Shown in pieces: positions 13,401-19,520 of a DNA stretch of 21,916 nt. The position numbers and the translations under genes are program-made. Numbering within the stretch: the stretch's first letter is position 1; the number at the start of each line of letters is the position of its first letter. A model generated the notes under the pieces. It ran no database searches, was not told the origin of the DNA, and saw only the letters and a program-made list of their open reading frames with translations. The stretch covers positions 1-21,916 of the forward strand of contig CAZRHR010000047.1 in NCBI GenBank assembly GCA_964599915.1, read 5' to 3'. This DNA comes from CAZRHR01 sp964599915 (lineage in GTDB: Bacteria; Bacteroidota; Bacteroidia; CAIKAF01).

Positions 13401-15975
13401 TTGGGGCATTTTTAAAACCGGTGCTGGGACCACGACCATCCAGAACAATACCATTGGCCATGCTTCAAATACCCACAGCATCGAGGCAATCTCACTTTCT
13501 ACCAGCAACGCACAAACCCTCTATGGCATTCGTTCCGAAGGCAATGGAAGTATTCAGATTACCGGCAACCAAATTGGGCATTTGACCAATAGAACCACAA
13601 ATACCTCTACAAGTACCTTAGGTTTAGTCCAGGGTATCTACGTGGGTGGTGGCACCCATGTGGTCACACAAAATCGTATCCATCATTTGGAAAATGCCAA
13701 TCTCAATACCAATGGTTTACAAAATGCGTCGGTTGCCGGCATTTGCTTTTTCAATGCGGCGTCAGCAGCCCAACAAGTATCAGAAAATCAAATCTATCAA
13801 TTGTCCAATGTGAATCCCGCTTTTAACGGTACCATTACAGGTTTGTTTTATCATGGGGGAACCACCTTAAGCCAAGTTACCCGAAACCTCATATATGACT
13901 TGTCCGTAGATGCAAATTCAACCAATGCCAACCTATATGGATTGCGCATCAATGCCGGGCAGACCAATTTTGTCAACAACATTATTTACCTCAATCCAAG
14001 CACGGCTACAACCGTTTTTGGATTGTTTGAAAACGGCTTATCAGGAAACCATAATAACATCTATTTCAACACCATCACCATAGATGGGCAACCCACAGAC
14101 GGGAGCAATGCCAGTTATGCGCTTTGGAGCAATGCCAGCACCAATACAAGGAACTTTAGAAACAACATTTTAGCGAACCAACGCTCGAACACAGGCAGTG
14201 CCTCTGGTACCCATTACGCGATATACTTCAATTATGCTGTTAATACCAACCTCACCTTGGACTTCAACAATTATTGGGTTTCGGGTCAAGGAGGAGTACT
14301 TGGATTTTACAATGCCGCCAATGTAACCGCACTTCCCATGGTGCCATCAAGGGATGCTTCCAGCGTGTCTACAGCTCCCAATTTCTCTAATGCGAGCCCT
14401 GTTTCTGCTGCTAATTTTTATCCTAAAGTCCAATTAATGGGAACCGATTTGGCCGGTTTTGGGATAGATTACAATGGATCTATTAGAACAAGCCCACCAA
14501 GTTTAGGTGCATTAGAAGCCTTTGTATGGACAGGTGCTACAAATGACAATTTCAATGTGTCCACCAACTGGGCGGGTGGTGTAGTTCCCGTAGAAAATGC
14601 AATGGTTCGATTTGCAGCCGCCCCTGCCCAGCCTTGTTTATTGGACCAAAACCGTCGGCTGTCTAGTATCATCAATCAGCAAGCCACCCATGGATTTCAC
14701 CTTAATGGATTTCGGCTTATCCTTACAGATACCTTGGAGCTAAGCAATGGGGCCTACATAACAGCCAACAGCCTTGGAAGTCAACTATATATCCAATCTT
14801 CTAAAAATCAAAGTTTGGATGCCAACCAGTTCTCCGGACAGGAAGTATATCAACTCCGTTTGGATTGTTCCGGTGGCACAACCCTTTCAGGCGCGCTTAC
14901 TATTTTAGATCAATTGACCCTAGATCAAGGAATCGTAACGCTTTCTGCAGGAGACTTAACCATTGGTGGCCTGGCGGGAACACCAGATTCAGCTACCTAC
15001 ATACGAACCACAGGCGCAGGGGCATTAAAGACTAGCATTGCCAATGGAGCATCTTTTACTTTCCCTGTTGGTCAATCCACTTACAATCCCGTTACCATTA
15101 CCAACCATACCCCAACCGACACATTTTCTGTGAAAGTAAGAGATACCGTGCCAAACAATGCCTTTTTAAATGATGCAACCTATGTGAATCGGACCTGGGA
15201 CATTTCTAAGCAACAGGCCAACACTGCGCCGGGAATTGATTTCACTTTTCATTGGAAAGCAAATGAAATCATAGCCAATCAGGGACCATTAACCCAAGCC
15301 TTATTGAACCACTTTAATGGAAGTGTTTGGCAAAATGCCAGTGGAACCGGATTAACCACCGGACAAAATGGAGTAGCAGTAGCCCTCAACCATACCGGCT
15401 ACGTAGGGACCTTCTCGCCCTTTGCCATTTCAAGTGATGTAACCCCATTACCCGTTGACTTAATCCATTTTTCAGCCACTTGTGAGGCACAAGATGTGGC
15501 CATTCGTTGGATCACTGCCGCGGAAATCAACAATAGTCATTTTGAGTTGGAACAATCCGAAAATCTGGTGCATTGGCAAACCATTGGACGCATTTCCGGA
15601 CATGGTACCAAAAACACGCCTACCCATTACCAACACCTCCTTCCAAAATCCTCTCTTTCTAATGGACGGTTTTTCCGATTAAACCAAATAGATGAAGATG
15701 GAATGCATACGCACCATGCGCCCATAAGTGTTATGAAGGATTGTCCAGCATCCAATTTACCCCTCTATATTTTCCCGAATCCGTCTAAAGGTTTGTTTTT
15801 CATTTCGCATGCCCCAGCTCATTCTCATTGGACGCTTGTAGATGCCATGGGAAAAACATTGGCCTCATTTAAGGCTGATGAGGATGGACAAATTCAATGC
15901 GATGTAGCTTTGCCAAATGGATTGTATTTCCTCAAAAGCGAAACTAAAACATTTAAAATAGTCATCGCTCCGTAA
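7405..15975 (+). CDS. Giant three-module beta-helix surface protein with T9SS sorting domain
   Basis: A 2856-residue secreted protein. A signal peptide (1 to about 27; LLLPLVILGWLLSLSVQS) is followed by three tandem right-handed parallel beta-helix modules (about 29-795, 796-1598 and 1599-2372). Each opens with a TLKDAFDAINAG-like segment and [NQ][ER]SG[SA]GxxNY, continues as many NTI/NNxI coils, and closes with a D-x-x-G-x-x-R...GA block. Residues about 2375-2680 form beta-sandwich-like sequence (FVWTGATNDNF, SNGASFTFPVGQSTYNPV-like). A fibronectin-type domain typical before T9SS signals follows at about 2681-2775 (LPVDLIHFSA, FFRLNQIDEDG), then a type A T9SS C-terminal domain (about 2786-2856; FPNPSKG, LPNGLYFL, KIVIAP). 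It should cross the outer membrane by T9SS and be displayed or released. It is rich in Asn, Thr, Ser and Gly. Adhesin or polysaccharide-binding roles are plausible; no catalytic residues were recognised. Confidence 0.93.
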   Translation: MQLKTVIRPLLLPLVILGWLLSLSVQSQNPVSVASTGGTPLASYPTLKDAFDAINAGTHQNSIIIEVTDHVTETSSAVLNESGSGSSNYTDILIRPSGGTNRTIEGNINDALITLNGADQVTIDGLNSGGNTLTLRNTSTLTSASTVTWIGGASNNLLTRCTIEGSTTGSTTGSLDRGILFFSTGGNSNNTVSLCSLSAAGSNRPRNVVFSFGTSGQENLNNTLQDNHVYNFLSLAAPSFGIHLDAHTSQWTLTGNSFFETTTFSPTSAVEYRIIDITNSSGNQFTVTNNFIGGSQASCGGTAWNKTGQNNTFYGLYLAVGNTTASEIHGNTIQNISWSNLGGSSWYAMWIHAGLVNLGTNQGNVIGSTVGTGSIVFTSSNSGVGWYGIFLNNNAVVDCRNNTIGAITVSASAGTNATNFWGIHKTGAGNTTISQNTIGHAGTPQSIQITSTSTSNAQTMFGIQSLGTGNVTISDNTIAHLFNGTTNSNTSTLGYVHGIQVSAGTNIIRNNTIQNLSIGNANTNGLNTASVVGISFNFTTAAAQEISGNTLFNLSNTRSDFSGSIIGIYYNGSTTASQVSENHIFGLSVDAATTAASVYGIRVNGGFTTYANNLIRLGGNTETILYGLFDNGASGSTQLYFNTIYLSGAPTNGTPSSFAIYSNGFGNVRNFRNNILVNARTNNGASGNHYALWLNYGVSSNLTLEYNTYFSNGTGGILARYNAADVNSLPIVTDRDLTSFQIDPNFTNPSGNTVTDFLPQANQLSGLAIAGITTDILGNSRGQRVSLGALQYQTLGRIQVQSTGGSVTDTTYTLLKEAFDALNAGIQTGSIVIKINANTIDNTLPAVLNESGSGGANYTDVVIYPTAANTLLKGSIDAGSLIQLSGADRVVIDGRVNRTGSTIDLELENSSLTSAYILHYLNDSQQDTLRFCRLKGQSTAMVLMGQGSAIGNTDIVIEDNFFTRVTGGIGPTHCVESNTGGTGPLNRDLFIRRNEFANYFRNGSGTGSAINLLNCTHVTIDANSFYHDIIINVSAGPITWNTIRINSSTGHGFNLTNNFIGGSLPQCQGTYFEGGNTTGLNPGFNGMLLNVSDLVGEESYIDGNTIANILWRNTQITTGQPWAGIRASGNVIIGGQAPNLIGSQTLNNSIYLVASGGGAHGIAVGGRAEVKNNVVAGVVLETTSVEFVGILAQGDNIIEGNTIGSSLAQSISHTANGGILTGIKLLGAITAVAKNNTIQQLAITNSTANSGVVRGILAQKASTGTNSNFTVRDNTIRELSTLQTGSAARIRGIEADDNGFSGAFVLAIDSNTISQLQTVNNNPNTNVNAGLIGIYVQNASISSIAVNDNQVSQLINTSTAYSGHMAGVVMNSTSTNTQVQRNFVHQLSLASNNTSAVAYGLYIHTGIPQVVNNIIAIGENSPVEYIGIGDYSATSSGTRSFYFNTVRIGGSPTTGDRPSAAFWSNSATGNKDYQNNLLVNNRTNAGSATGKHYGLVLNYATVNNLTLEFNNYFANGSGGVLGLFNSLDVSTLPLLSESDYTSFDVNPLFANPTGTNAVDFLPSEPLLCGNAISGITTDYGGNSRNTLHAIGAWQYNVVGRVDVDTVTGTLLGTYANLREALDAINNGIHQGNLHVRIKYNTFESSTASIQRSGAGSANYSRILMTPSGGRNVAVIGRFNLPLLLLDGASQVKIDGLNSGGNALRFIQFSTGSTAPTIGWLNGASQDTLTRCTILGATSASGTDQNGRGVLWFGTSSGPTGNNQNVVSFNQISQAGSTTTTRPVNALYSFGSAGLANTGNKIEGNEFYNFFRPTSSSFGIHLLSHSTQWIILNNSFYESTTLSPNTTAQYRAINIENTSGDGFQITGNYIGGSAVQCGGTPFIKTNSTNANNIFYGIYLACGSPASEVQGNIIRNIQWTNTASAAMYGIWIHTGTVNVGTQSGNIVGDTTGNAQIQYICGSSGGGFYGLYFAANAVVNAQQNVINAITVNTLNSQHAANFWGIFKTGAGTTTIQNNTIGHASNTHSIEAISLSTSNAQTLYGIRSEGNGSIQITGNQIGHLTNRTTNTSTSTLGLVQGIYVGGGTHVVTQNRIHHLENANLNTNGLQNASVAGICFFNAASAAQQVSENQIYQLSNVNPAFNGTITGLFYHGGTTLSQVTRNLIYDLSVDANSTNANLYGLRINAGQTNFVNNIIYLNPSTATTVFGLFENGLSGNHNNIYFNTITIDGQPTDGSNASYALWSNASTNTRNFRNNILANQRSNTGSASGTHYAIYFNYAVNTNLTLDFNNYWVSGQGGVLGFYNAANVTALPMVPSRDASSVSTAPNFSNASPVSAANFYPKVQLMGTDLAGFGIDYNGSIRTSPPSLGALEAFVWTGATNDNFNVSTNWAGGVVPVENAMVRFAAAPAQPCLLDQNRRLSSIINQQATHGFHLNGFRLILTDTLELSNGAYITANSLGSQLYIQSSKNQSLDANQFSGQEVYQLRLDCSGGTTLSGALTILDQLTLDQGIVTLSAGDLTIGGLAGTPDSATYIRTTGAGALKTSIANGASFTFPVGQSTYNPVTITNHTPTDTFSVKVRDTVPNNAFLNDATYVNRTWDISKQQANTAPGIDFTFHWKANEIIANQGPLTQALLNHFNGSVWQNASGTGLTTGQNGVAVALNHTGYVGTFSPFAISSDVTPLPVDLIHFSATCEAQDVAIRWITAAEINNSHFELEQSENLVHWQTIGRISGHGTKNTPTHYQHLLPKSSLSNGRFFRLNQIDEDGMHTHHAPISVMKDCPASNLPLYIFPNPSKGLFFISHAPAHSHWTLVDAMGKTLASFKADEDGQIQCDVALPNGLYFLKSETKTFKIVIAP
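7489..14520 (+). repeat. Three tandem ~2.3-2.4 kb protein-coding modules
   Basis: Module boundaries fall at about 7489-9789, 9790-12198 and 12199-14520 (767, 803 and 774 residues). Modules 1 and 3 share many segments that module 2 lacks, such as NFWGI-x-KTGAG, STSNAQT, TSTLG and NTNGL. All three keep the N-terminal AFDAINAG-type start and the C-terminal LTLE/DxNxY region with its closing block. Similarity is clear in protein but the DNA has diverged. Confidence 0.85.
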
Positions 15976-15994
15976 GGCCAACAAAAAAATCAAG

Positions 15995-16029
15995 AGGATT
16001 CCTTTCCTATACCTAGAGAAAGGAAACCT
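15995..16029 (+). terminator. Hairpin after the giant gene
   Basis: A 12-bp stem with one A-A mismatch (15995-16006 with 16018-16029) and an 11-nt loop begins 20 bases after the giant gene's TAA. No T run follows on the plus strand; on the minus strand a run of seven T lies a few bases beyond the stem. It probably marks or stabilises the transcript's 3' end. Confidence 0.5.
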
Positions 16030-16223
16030 TCACTTGCTTGCTAAGCTATAACATAAAGAGGTAAAATAGATACACCACATTAGAAAGGATAAAACTTCGT
16101 CAAATAGTCTGGAAACTTCAAAATCTCCACAACCACTAAAACTTCAACCGCAAAACTATTTCAGATTCAAATCACTTTATTTGTAGTACTTTTTAAAGGC
16201 ATTTTGTAGGGAACCTTGAGCCT

Positions 16224-17436
16224 ATGCGCACAAACGTATTTGTTTTTGATGCCTCCTTTTGGGCGCCTGTAAGAAGAAGCATCTATGCGTGGCTTTTTCG
16301 CTGGCAGCCCAAAATACTCGCCAAATTTTTTTCGGACAATTATGCCAATATCCTTCCCTATCATCCTGGTGAACAGGATGTAAAAAAAGTCCAGCAACTG
16401 CTTTCACCCGAATCCATAGACCTGCCTCCTTATTTGCCGTCAAAGGAGGTCGCTCCCTTTTGGTCGCCTCCGTGGTTTTATCATCGGTTGGACCGAAAAA
16501 GCGTCGAATACATTGAAACCGGACAGGTTTTCATTTTTCCTGAAGGCATACAAGTTTCCGAATGGGGCATTTCCGAACGGCCGCTGATGTATCCATCCGA
16601 AAAACGGACCCTCACCCCCCTACTATGTGCTCAGAAAACGTTTGGAAACCAAGCACATTATTCAGGCTAAGCAGGTCCTCCATTTACACAACCGATGGTC
16701 TTATAACAATTACTTCCATTGGATTACAGAAACGCTGACCCGTTACATGTTGTGGCTGGAAACCACCACAGACCCTCAGATTCCCCTTGTGCTTCCGGAG
16801 CAAGTGCCTTCCTTTGTGCTCGAATCGATTCGACTCCTTCATCCCACACAAAACTTTATTCTTCTTCCCTCGGACGCCCTACTTTTTGCCCAAAAATGTA
16901 GCTATGTGGATCAGTATTACATGAGTCCGCCCATTTTAAAGCGCCTTGTACAAAACATTAAAAATCGATTAGACCAGCCTAATCTGGAAATCAAGCCCTT
17001 CCGACGTCTTTTTATATCGCGAAAAATGGCAAGCGCCAGAAGAATTTTAAATGAAGATGCCTTAGCACCTATTCTCGCCAAGTTTGACATTGAAGTAATT
17101 TGTCTTGAAAACTACTCCTTTGAGGCGCAAGTACGACTTTGCCAAGAGGCCCATTTACTCATTGGCACCCATGGCGCCGGACTTACCAATGGCATTTTTA
17201 TGCCGGAAGGCTCACAGGTCATTGAAATCACCTCGAAAGATATTCTGCAACCACCCAACCTCCGCTACTGCTACTTTAGTTTGATTTCCTCCATGAACCT
17301 GCATTATGAAGCTTTTTTGGCCCAATCAAATGAAGAACAGGAACTTCAAGCCGACCTTTGGGTATCGCCGGAACGATTGGAGGCCTTATTGACCCAAATC
17401 TTAACAAAGGATCACGTTCAATACAGGCTCGCCTAA
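16224..17436 (+). pseudogene. GT61-family glycosyltransferase, frameshifted in a C run
   Basis: Glycosyltransferase family 61 (formerly DUF563) enzymes transfer sugars onto surface glycans or proteins. The first frame (ATG 16224, starting MRTNVFVFDASFW) runs to a stop at 16668-16670. The family body is in the +1 frame: NYFHWITETLTRYM (about residue 161 of the restored protein), RRLFISRKMASARRILNEDA (about 260) and the signature GTHGAGLTNGIFMPEGSQVI (about 314). The frames meet in the six-C run at 16615-16620; five C would join them (LTP-YYVLRKR) into one 403-residue protein. As written the gene gives a 148-residue N-terminal piece; a GTG at 16627 could start a 269-residue piece. It follows the giant surface-protein gene by 248 bp on the same strand, so glycosylation of surface material is a reasonable but unproven role. 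Confidence 0.85.
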
Positions 17437-17643
17437 AAAAGCAAGGACAACAATCTTATCCTTCTTTCCTCCAAACGACCTGGGTTTGAGAAAAAATCAA
17501 AACGCAGTCATAAAGTGCGACATGTTTTGTCTAATGGTTGTAAGAGCGCCATAGATAGCAAAGGATAAAACTACCCTCCCTATTCATAGAAACGTGAAGG
17601 CCCAAAAGCATCTAGTGCTCCAGCCAATAGAAGCATCAAACGT

Positions 17644-19074
17644 TTACCACTCAATATACACCACACCGGCTGCGCCATTTCCCCCTTGGTAATACGGTCC
17701 GGCATAGCCGCCGCCACCGCCACCGCCGCCAAAACCACGACCACCTTTGGCGGAGCCACTATTCACGCCATCGGAGCCATTCACAGAAAAGCCTGCTATT
17801 TGCACGCCGCCACCACCGCCGCCGCCGGAATGGGACGTGGTACCACCGGCACCTCCAGCACCTGCCGTAATGGCAAGACCTCCGGAAAATAACGCCAATG
17901 AATTGAAATCACCGCCACTACCGCCGGAATACGTACAAGAGCCGCCAGATGCACCATTGGTACCACCGCTAGGCCCCGGATTTCCGGAGTTACAACCGCC
18001 ACCGCCACCACTGCCGCCACTGCCACCTGAGGTGGAATTGCCTGCGCCGTTGCCGCCACTAGCCGTTAGAATACCAGAAATACTACTAGAGCCTCCACTG
18101 GTTCCGGAACCACCGCCATTGGGACCACCCGTACCACCTGTTCCTACCGTAATGGTATAATTTTGTCCGGGCGACACGGCATAAGTTCCTGTGCGCACGT
18201 GACCGGATCCGCCACCACCACTGTGACCACCGCCACCACCGCCGCCGCCGCCTACTACGCACACGCGAATCGACGTAACCCCGGCCGGTACGGTAAAAGT
18301 TCCATTTGAAGTAAATACCTGATAAGGTGGAACCGTTACTGTAACGGTTCCTGTATCTGAACTACACCCACTTACAATGGCCACCACTTTATAAGTTCCT
18401 TGATTCACCACCTGAAAATTGGAAATGGTAGGATTTTGCTGGGTCGAAGTGAAACCATTGGGGCCGATCCATGCGTAAGTAGCACCCACCACATTACTGG
18501 CGGTCAACTGAAGACTATTTCCTAAGGGAACAGGGCCATTGGAGGTCGCTGTAGGCTGGGCGGGTTTCGGACTTATCGTCACACTCACGTTTTGCGCCGA
18601 TGAGGTACATCCGGCCACCGTAGCCGTTACATTATATAATCCACCGGCCGCCACTCCAGCAGAAGAAATACTTGGATTCTGATTGGTCGAAGTAAATCCG
18701 TTTGGGCCCGTCCACTGGTAAGTGGCACCGGGAAGTGTATTGGCAGTTAAGTTAATGGTGCCACCTTCACAGGTCGTGGGCACTGAACCCGCCACCAATT
18801 GAAAAGGACATTCAAAACAAGATTGACGCCAACCTGAACCATTGAACAAATTCATACACTGGGTGGTGGTGTTGAAAATCAACAAGCCCGCCGCCGGACT
18901 TACAATCGCATTGCGCTGTGCCTCCGTCAAACGCGGAATCAACACCCCACGATCCTGAAAATCTATATCTAAACCTGCGCTGGGATGCGGAGCCGAACCC
19001 GTCGCATTGATACCTACATTCTGCGCCCCTAAAGAAGTGGCGGCCAAAAACATGGAAAAAAGCAAAACTTTCAT
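17644..19074 (-). CDS. Secreted Ig-like and glycine-rich protein
   Basis: A 476-residue protein numbered from ATG 19074, which opens a clean signal peptide (MKVLLFSMFLAATSLGAQ). The frame is open to an upstream ATG at 19224, but that would put 50 unlikely residues before the signal peptide. After it come a Bacteroidota-typical N-terminal region (NVGINATG, RGVLIPRLTEAQRNAIVSP), two Ig-like domains at about 90-168 and 169-248 (YQWTGPNGFTSTNQNPSIS and YAWIGPNGFTSTQQNPTIS, with paired Cys), and a glycine-rich domain (about 250-476) opening FTVPAGVTSIRVCVVGG and closing VVYIEW. The last resembles glycine-rich domains of many bacterial surface and phage-tail proteins. No T9SS C-terminal domain is present, so how it reaches the surface, if it does, is unclear. 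The DNA is GCC/ACC-repetitive and more GC-rich than its neighbours. Confidence 0.88.
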   Translation of the reverse strand: MKVLLFSMFLAATSLGAQNVGINATGSAPHPSAGLDIDFQDRGVLIPRLTEAQRNAIVSPAAGLLIFNTTTQCMNLFNGSGWRQSCFECPFQLVAGSVPTTCEGGTINLTANTLPGATYQWTGPNGFTSTNQNPSISSAGVAAGGLYNVTATVAGCTSSAQNVSVTISPKPAQPTATSNGPVPLGNSLQLTASNVVGATYAWIGPNGFTSTQQNPTISNFQVVNQGTYKVVAIVSGCSSDTGTVTVTVPPYQVFTSNGTFTVPAGVTSIRVCVVGGGGGGGGGHSGGGGSGHVRTGTYAVSPGQNYTITVGTGGTGGPNGGGSGTSGGSSSISGILTASGGNGAGNSTSGGSGGSGGGGGCNSGNPGPSGGTNGASGGSCTYSGGSGGDFNSLALFSGGLAITAGAGGAGGTTSHSGGGGGGGVQIAGFSVNGSDGVNSGSAKGGRGFGGGGGGGGYAGPYYQGGNGAAGVVYIEW

Positions 19075-19187
19075 GCATCCAAGGTGATGATTTTCATTGA
19101 AAAAACATGAAGCATGTAAGAAACCTAACCATGTTTTAACAACAACAACCTTCAAGGGTAGAAAATCAAAGCATTTTTCTGCAGAGA

Positions 19188-19205
19188 AGTCTTGAAAAAA
19201 AGACT
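19188..19205 (-). other. Hairpin in the 5' leader of the glycine-rich protein gene
   Basis: AGTCTT (19188-19193) and AAGACT (19200-19205) form a perfect 6-bp stem with a 6-nt loop, about 115 nt upstream of ATG 19074. If transcription starts near 19225-19235 it would sit at the front of the leader. Its role is unknown. Confidence 0.3.
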
Positions 19206-19270
19206 GGCCCCCTCCCCCAATCATTCATAACCTAAATTTAACCTTTGATAATGAATACGTTAAAAATGGA

Positions 19271-19471
19271 CTAATCGACATCTTCATACTCCACATACTC
19301 TGAGCCGTCCGGGAGTTTTCCTCTTCCTTTTTCCTTTAAATCAATCGTTTTCGACTGACGCACAGTGGGTTTTGGCTTAGGACGACGCACCATCCATTGA
19401 AAAATAATCCTGGCCAAAGACCATACAATCACCAGAAAGAATACCGTTTTAAGGATCGCCCATAGTTTCAT
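19271..19471 (-). CDS. DUF4834-like small membrane protein
   Basis: A 66-residue protein with one N-terminal transmembrane helix (about 5-25; LKTVFFLVIVWSLARIIFQW), a basic Pro/Lys-rich linker (RRPKPKPTVRQSK) and an acidic end (EYVEYEDVD). The order TM, basic linker and a closing YVxYEDxD matches the small DUF4834 proteins of Bacteroidota, which have no known function. The ATG at 19471 is the only sensible start. The gene lies between the glycine-rich protein gene (same strand) and carB, from which it diverges with 49 bp between the starts. Confidence 0.75.
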   Translation of the reverse strand: MKLWAILKTVFFLVIVWSLARIIFQWMVRRPKPKPTVRQSKTIDLKEKGRGKLPDGSEYVEYEDVD

Positions 19472-19475
19472 ACCC

Positions 19476-19483
19476 CAAAGGTA
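19476..19483 (-). promoter_or_regulatory. -7 element TACCTTTG, 4 nt before the DUF4834 ATG
   Basis: An exact TAnnTTTG match on the minus strand, separated from ATG 19471 by GGGT. As at the lipoprotein and DUF502 genes, this would start transcription at the start codon. No TTTG at the -33 distance. Confidence 0.5.
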
Positions 19484-19520
19484 AGAATGCCTAAATTCAC
19501 TCCGCGGAAATCTTTCTTTT

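Noticed and set aside
17747..18160. 137-codon plus-strand proline-rich frame
   Set aside because: It is the antisense of the glycine-rich coding sequence; GGN codons read backwards give proline-rich frames.
19166..19240. Leaderless 20-codon ORF (ATG 19228) after TAAATTTA on the minus strand
   Set aside because: The spacing matches the other sites, but the element lacks the final G and the ORF ends 92 nt before the real gene, so chance is the simpler explanation.
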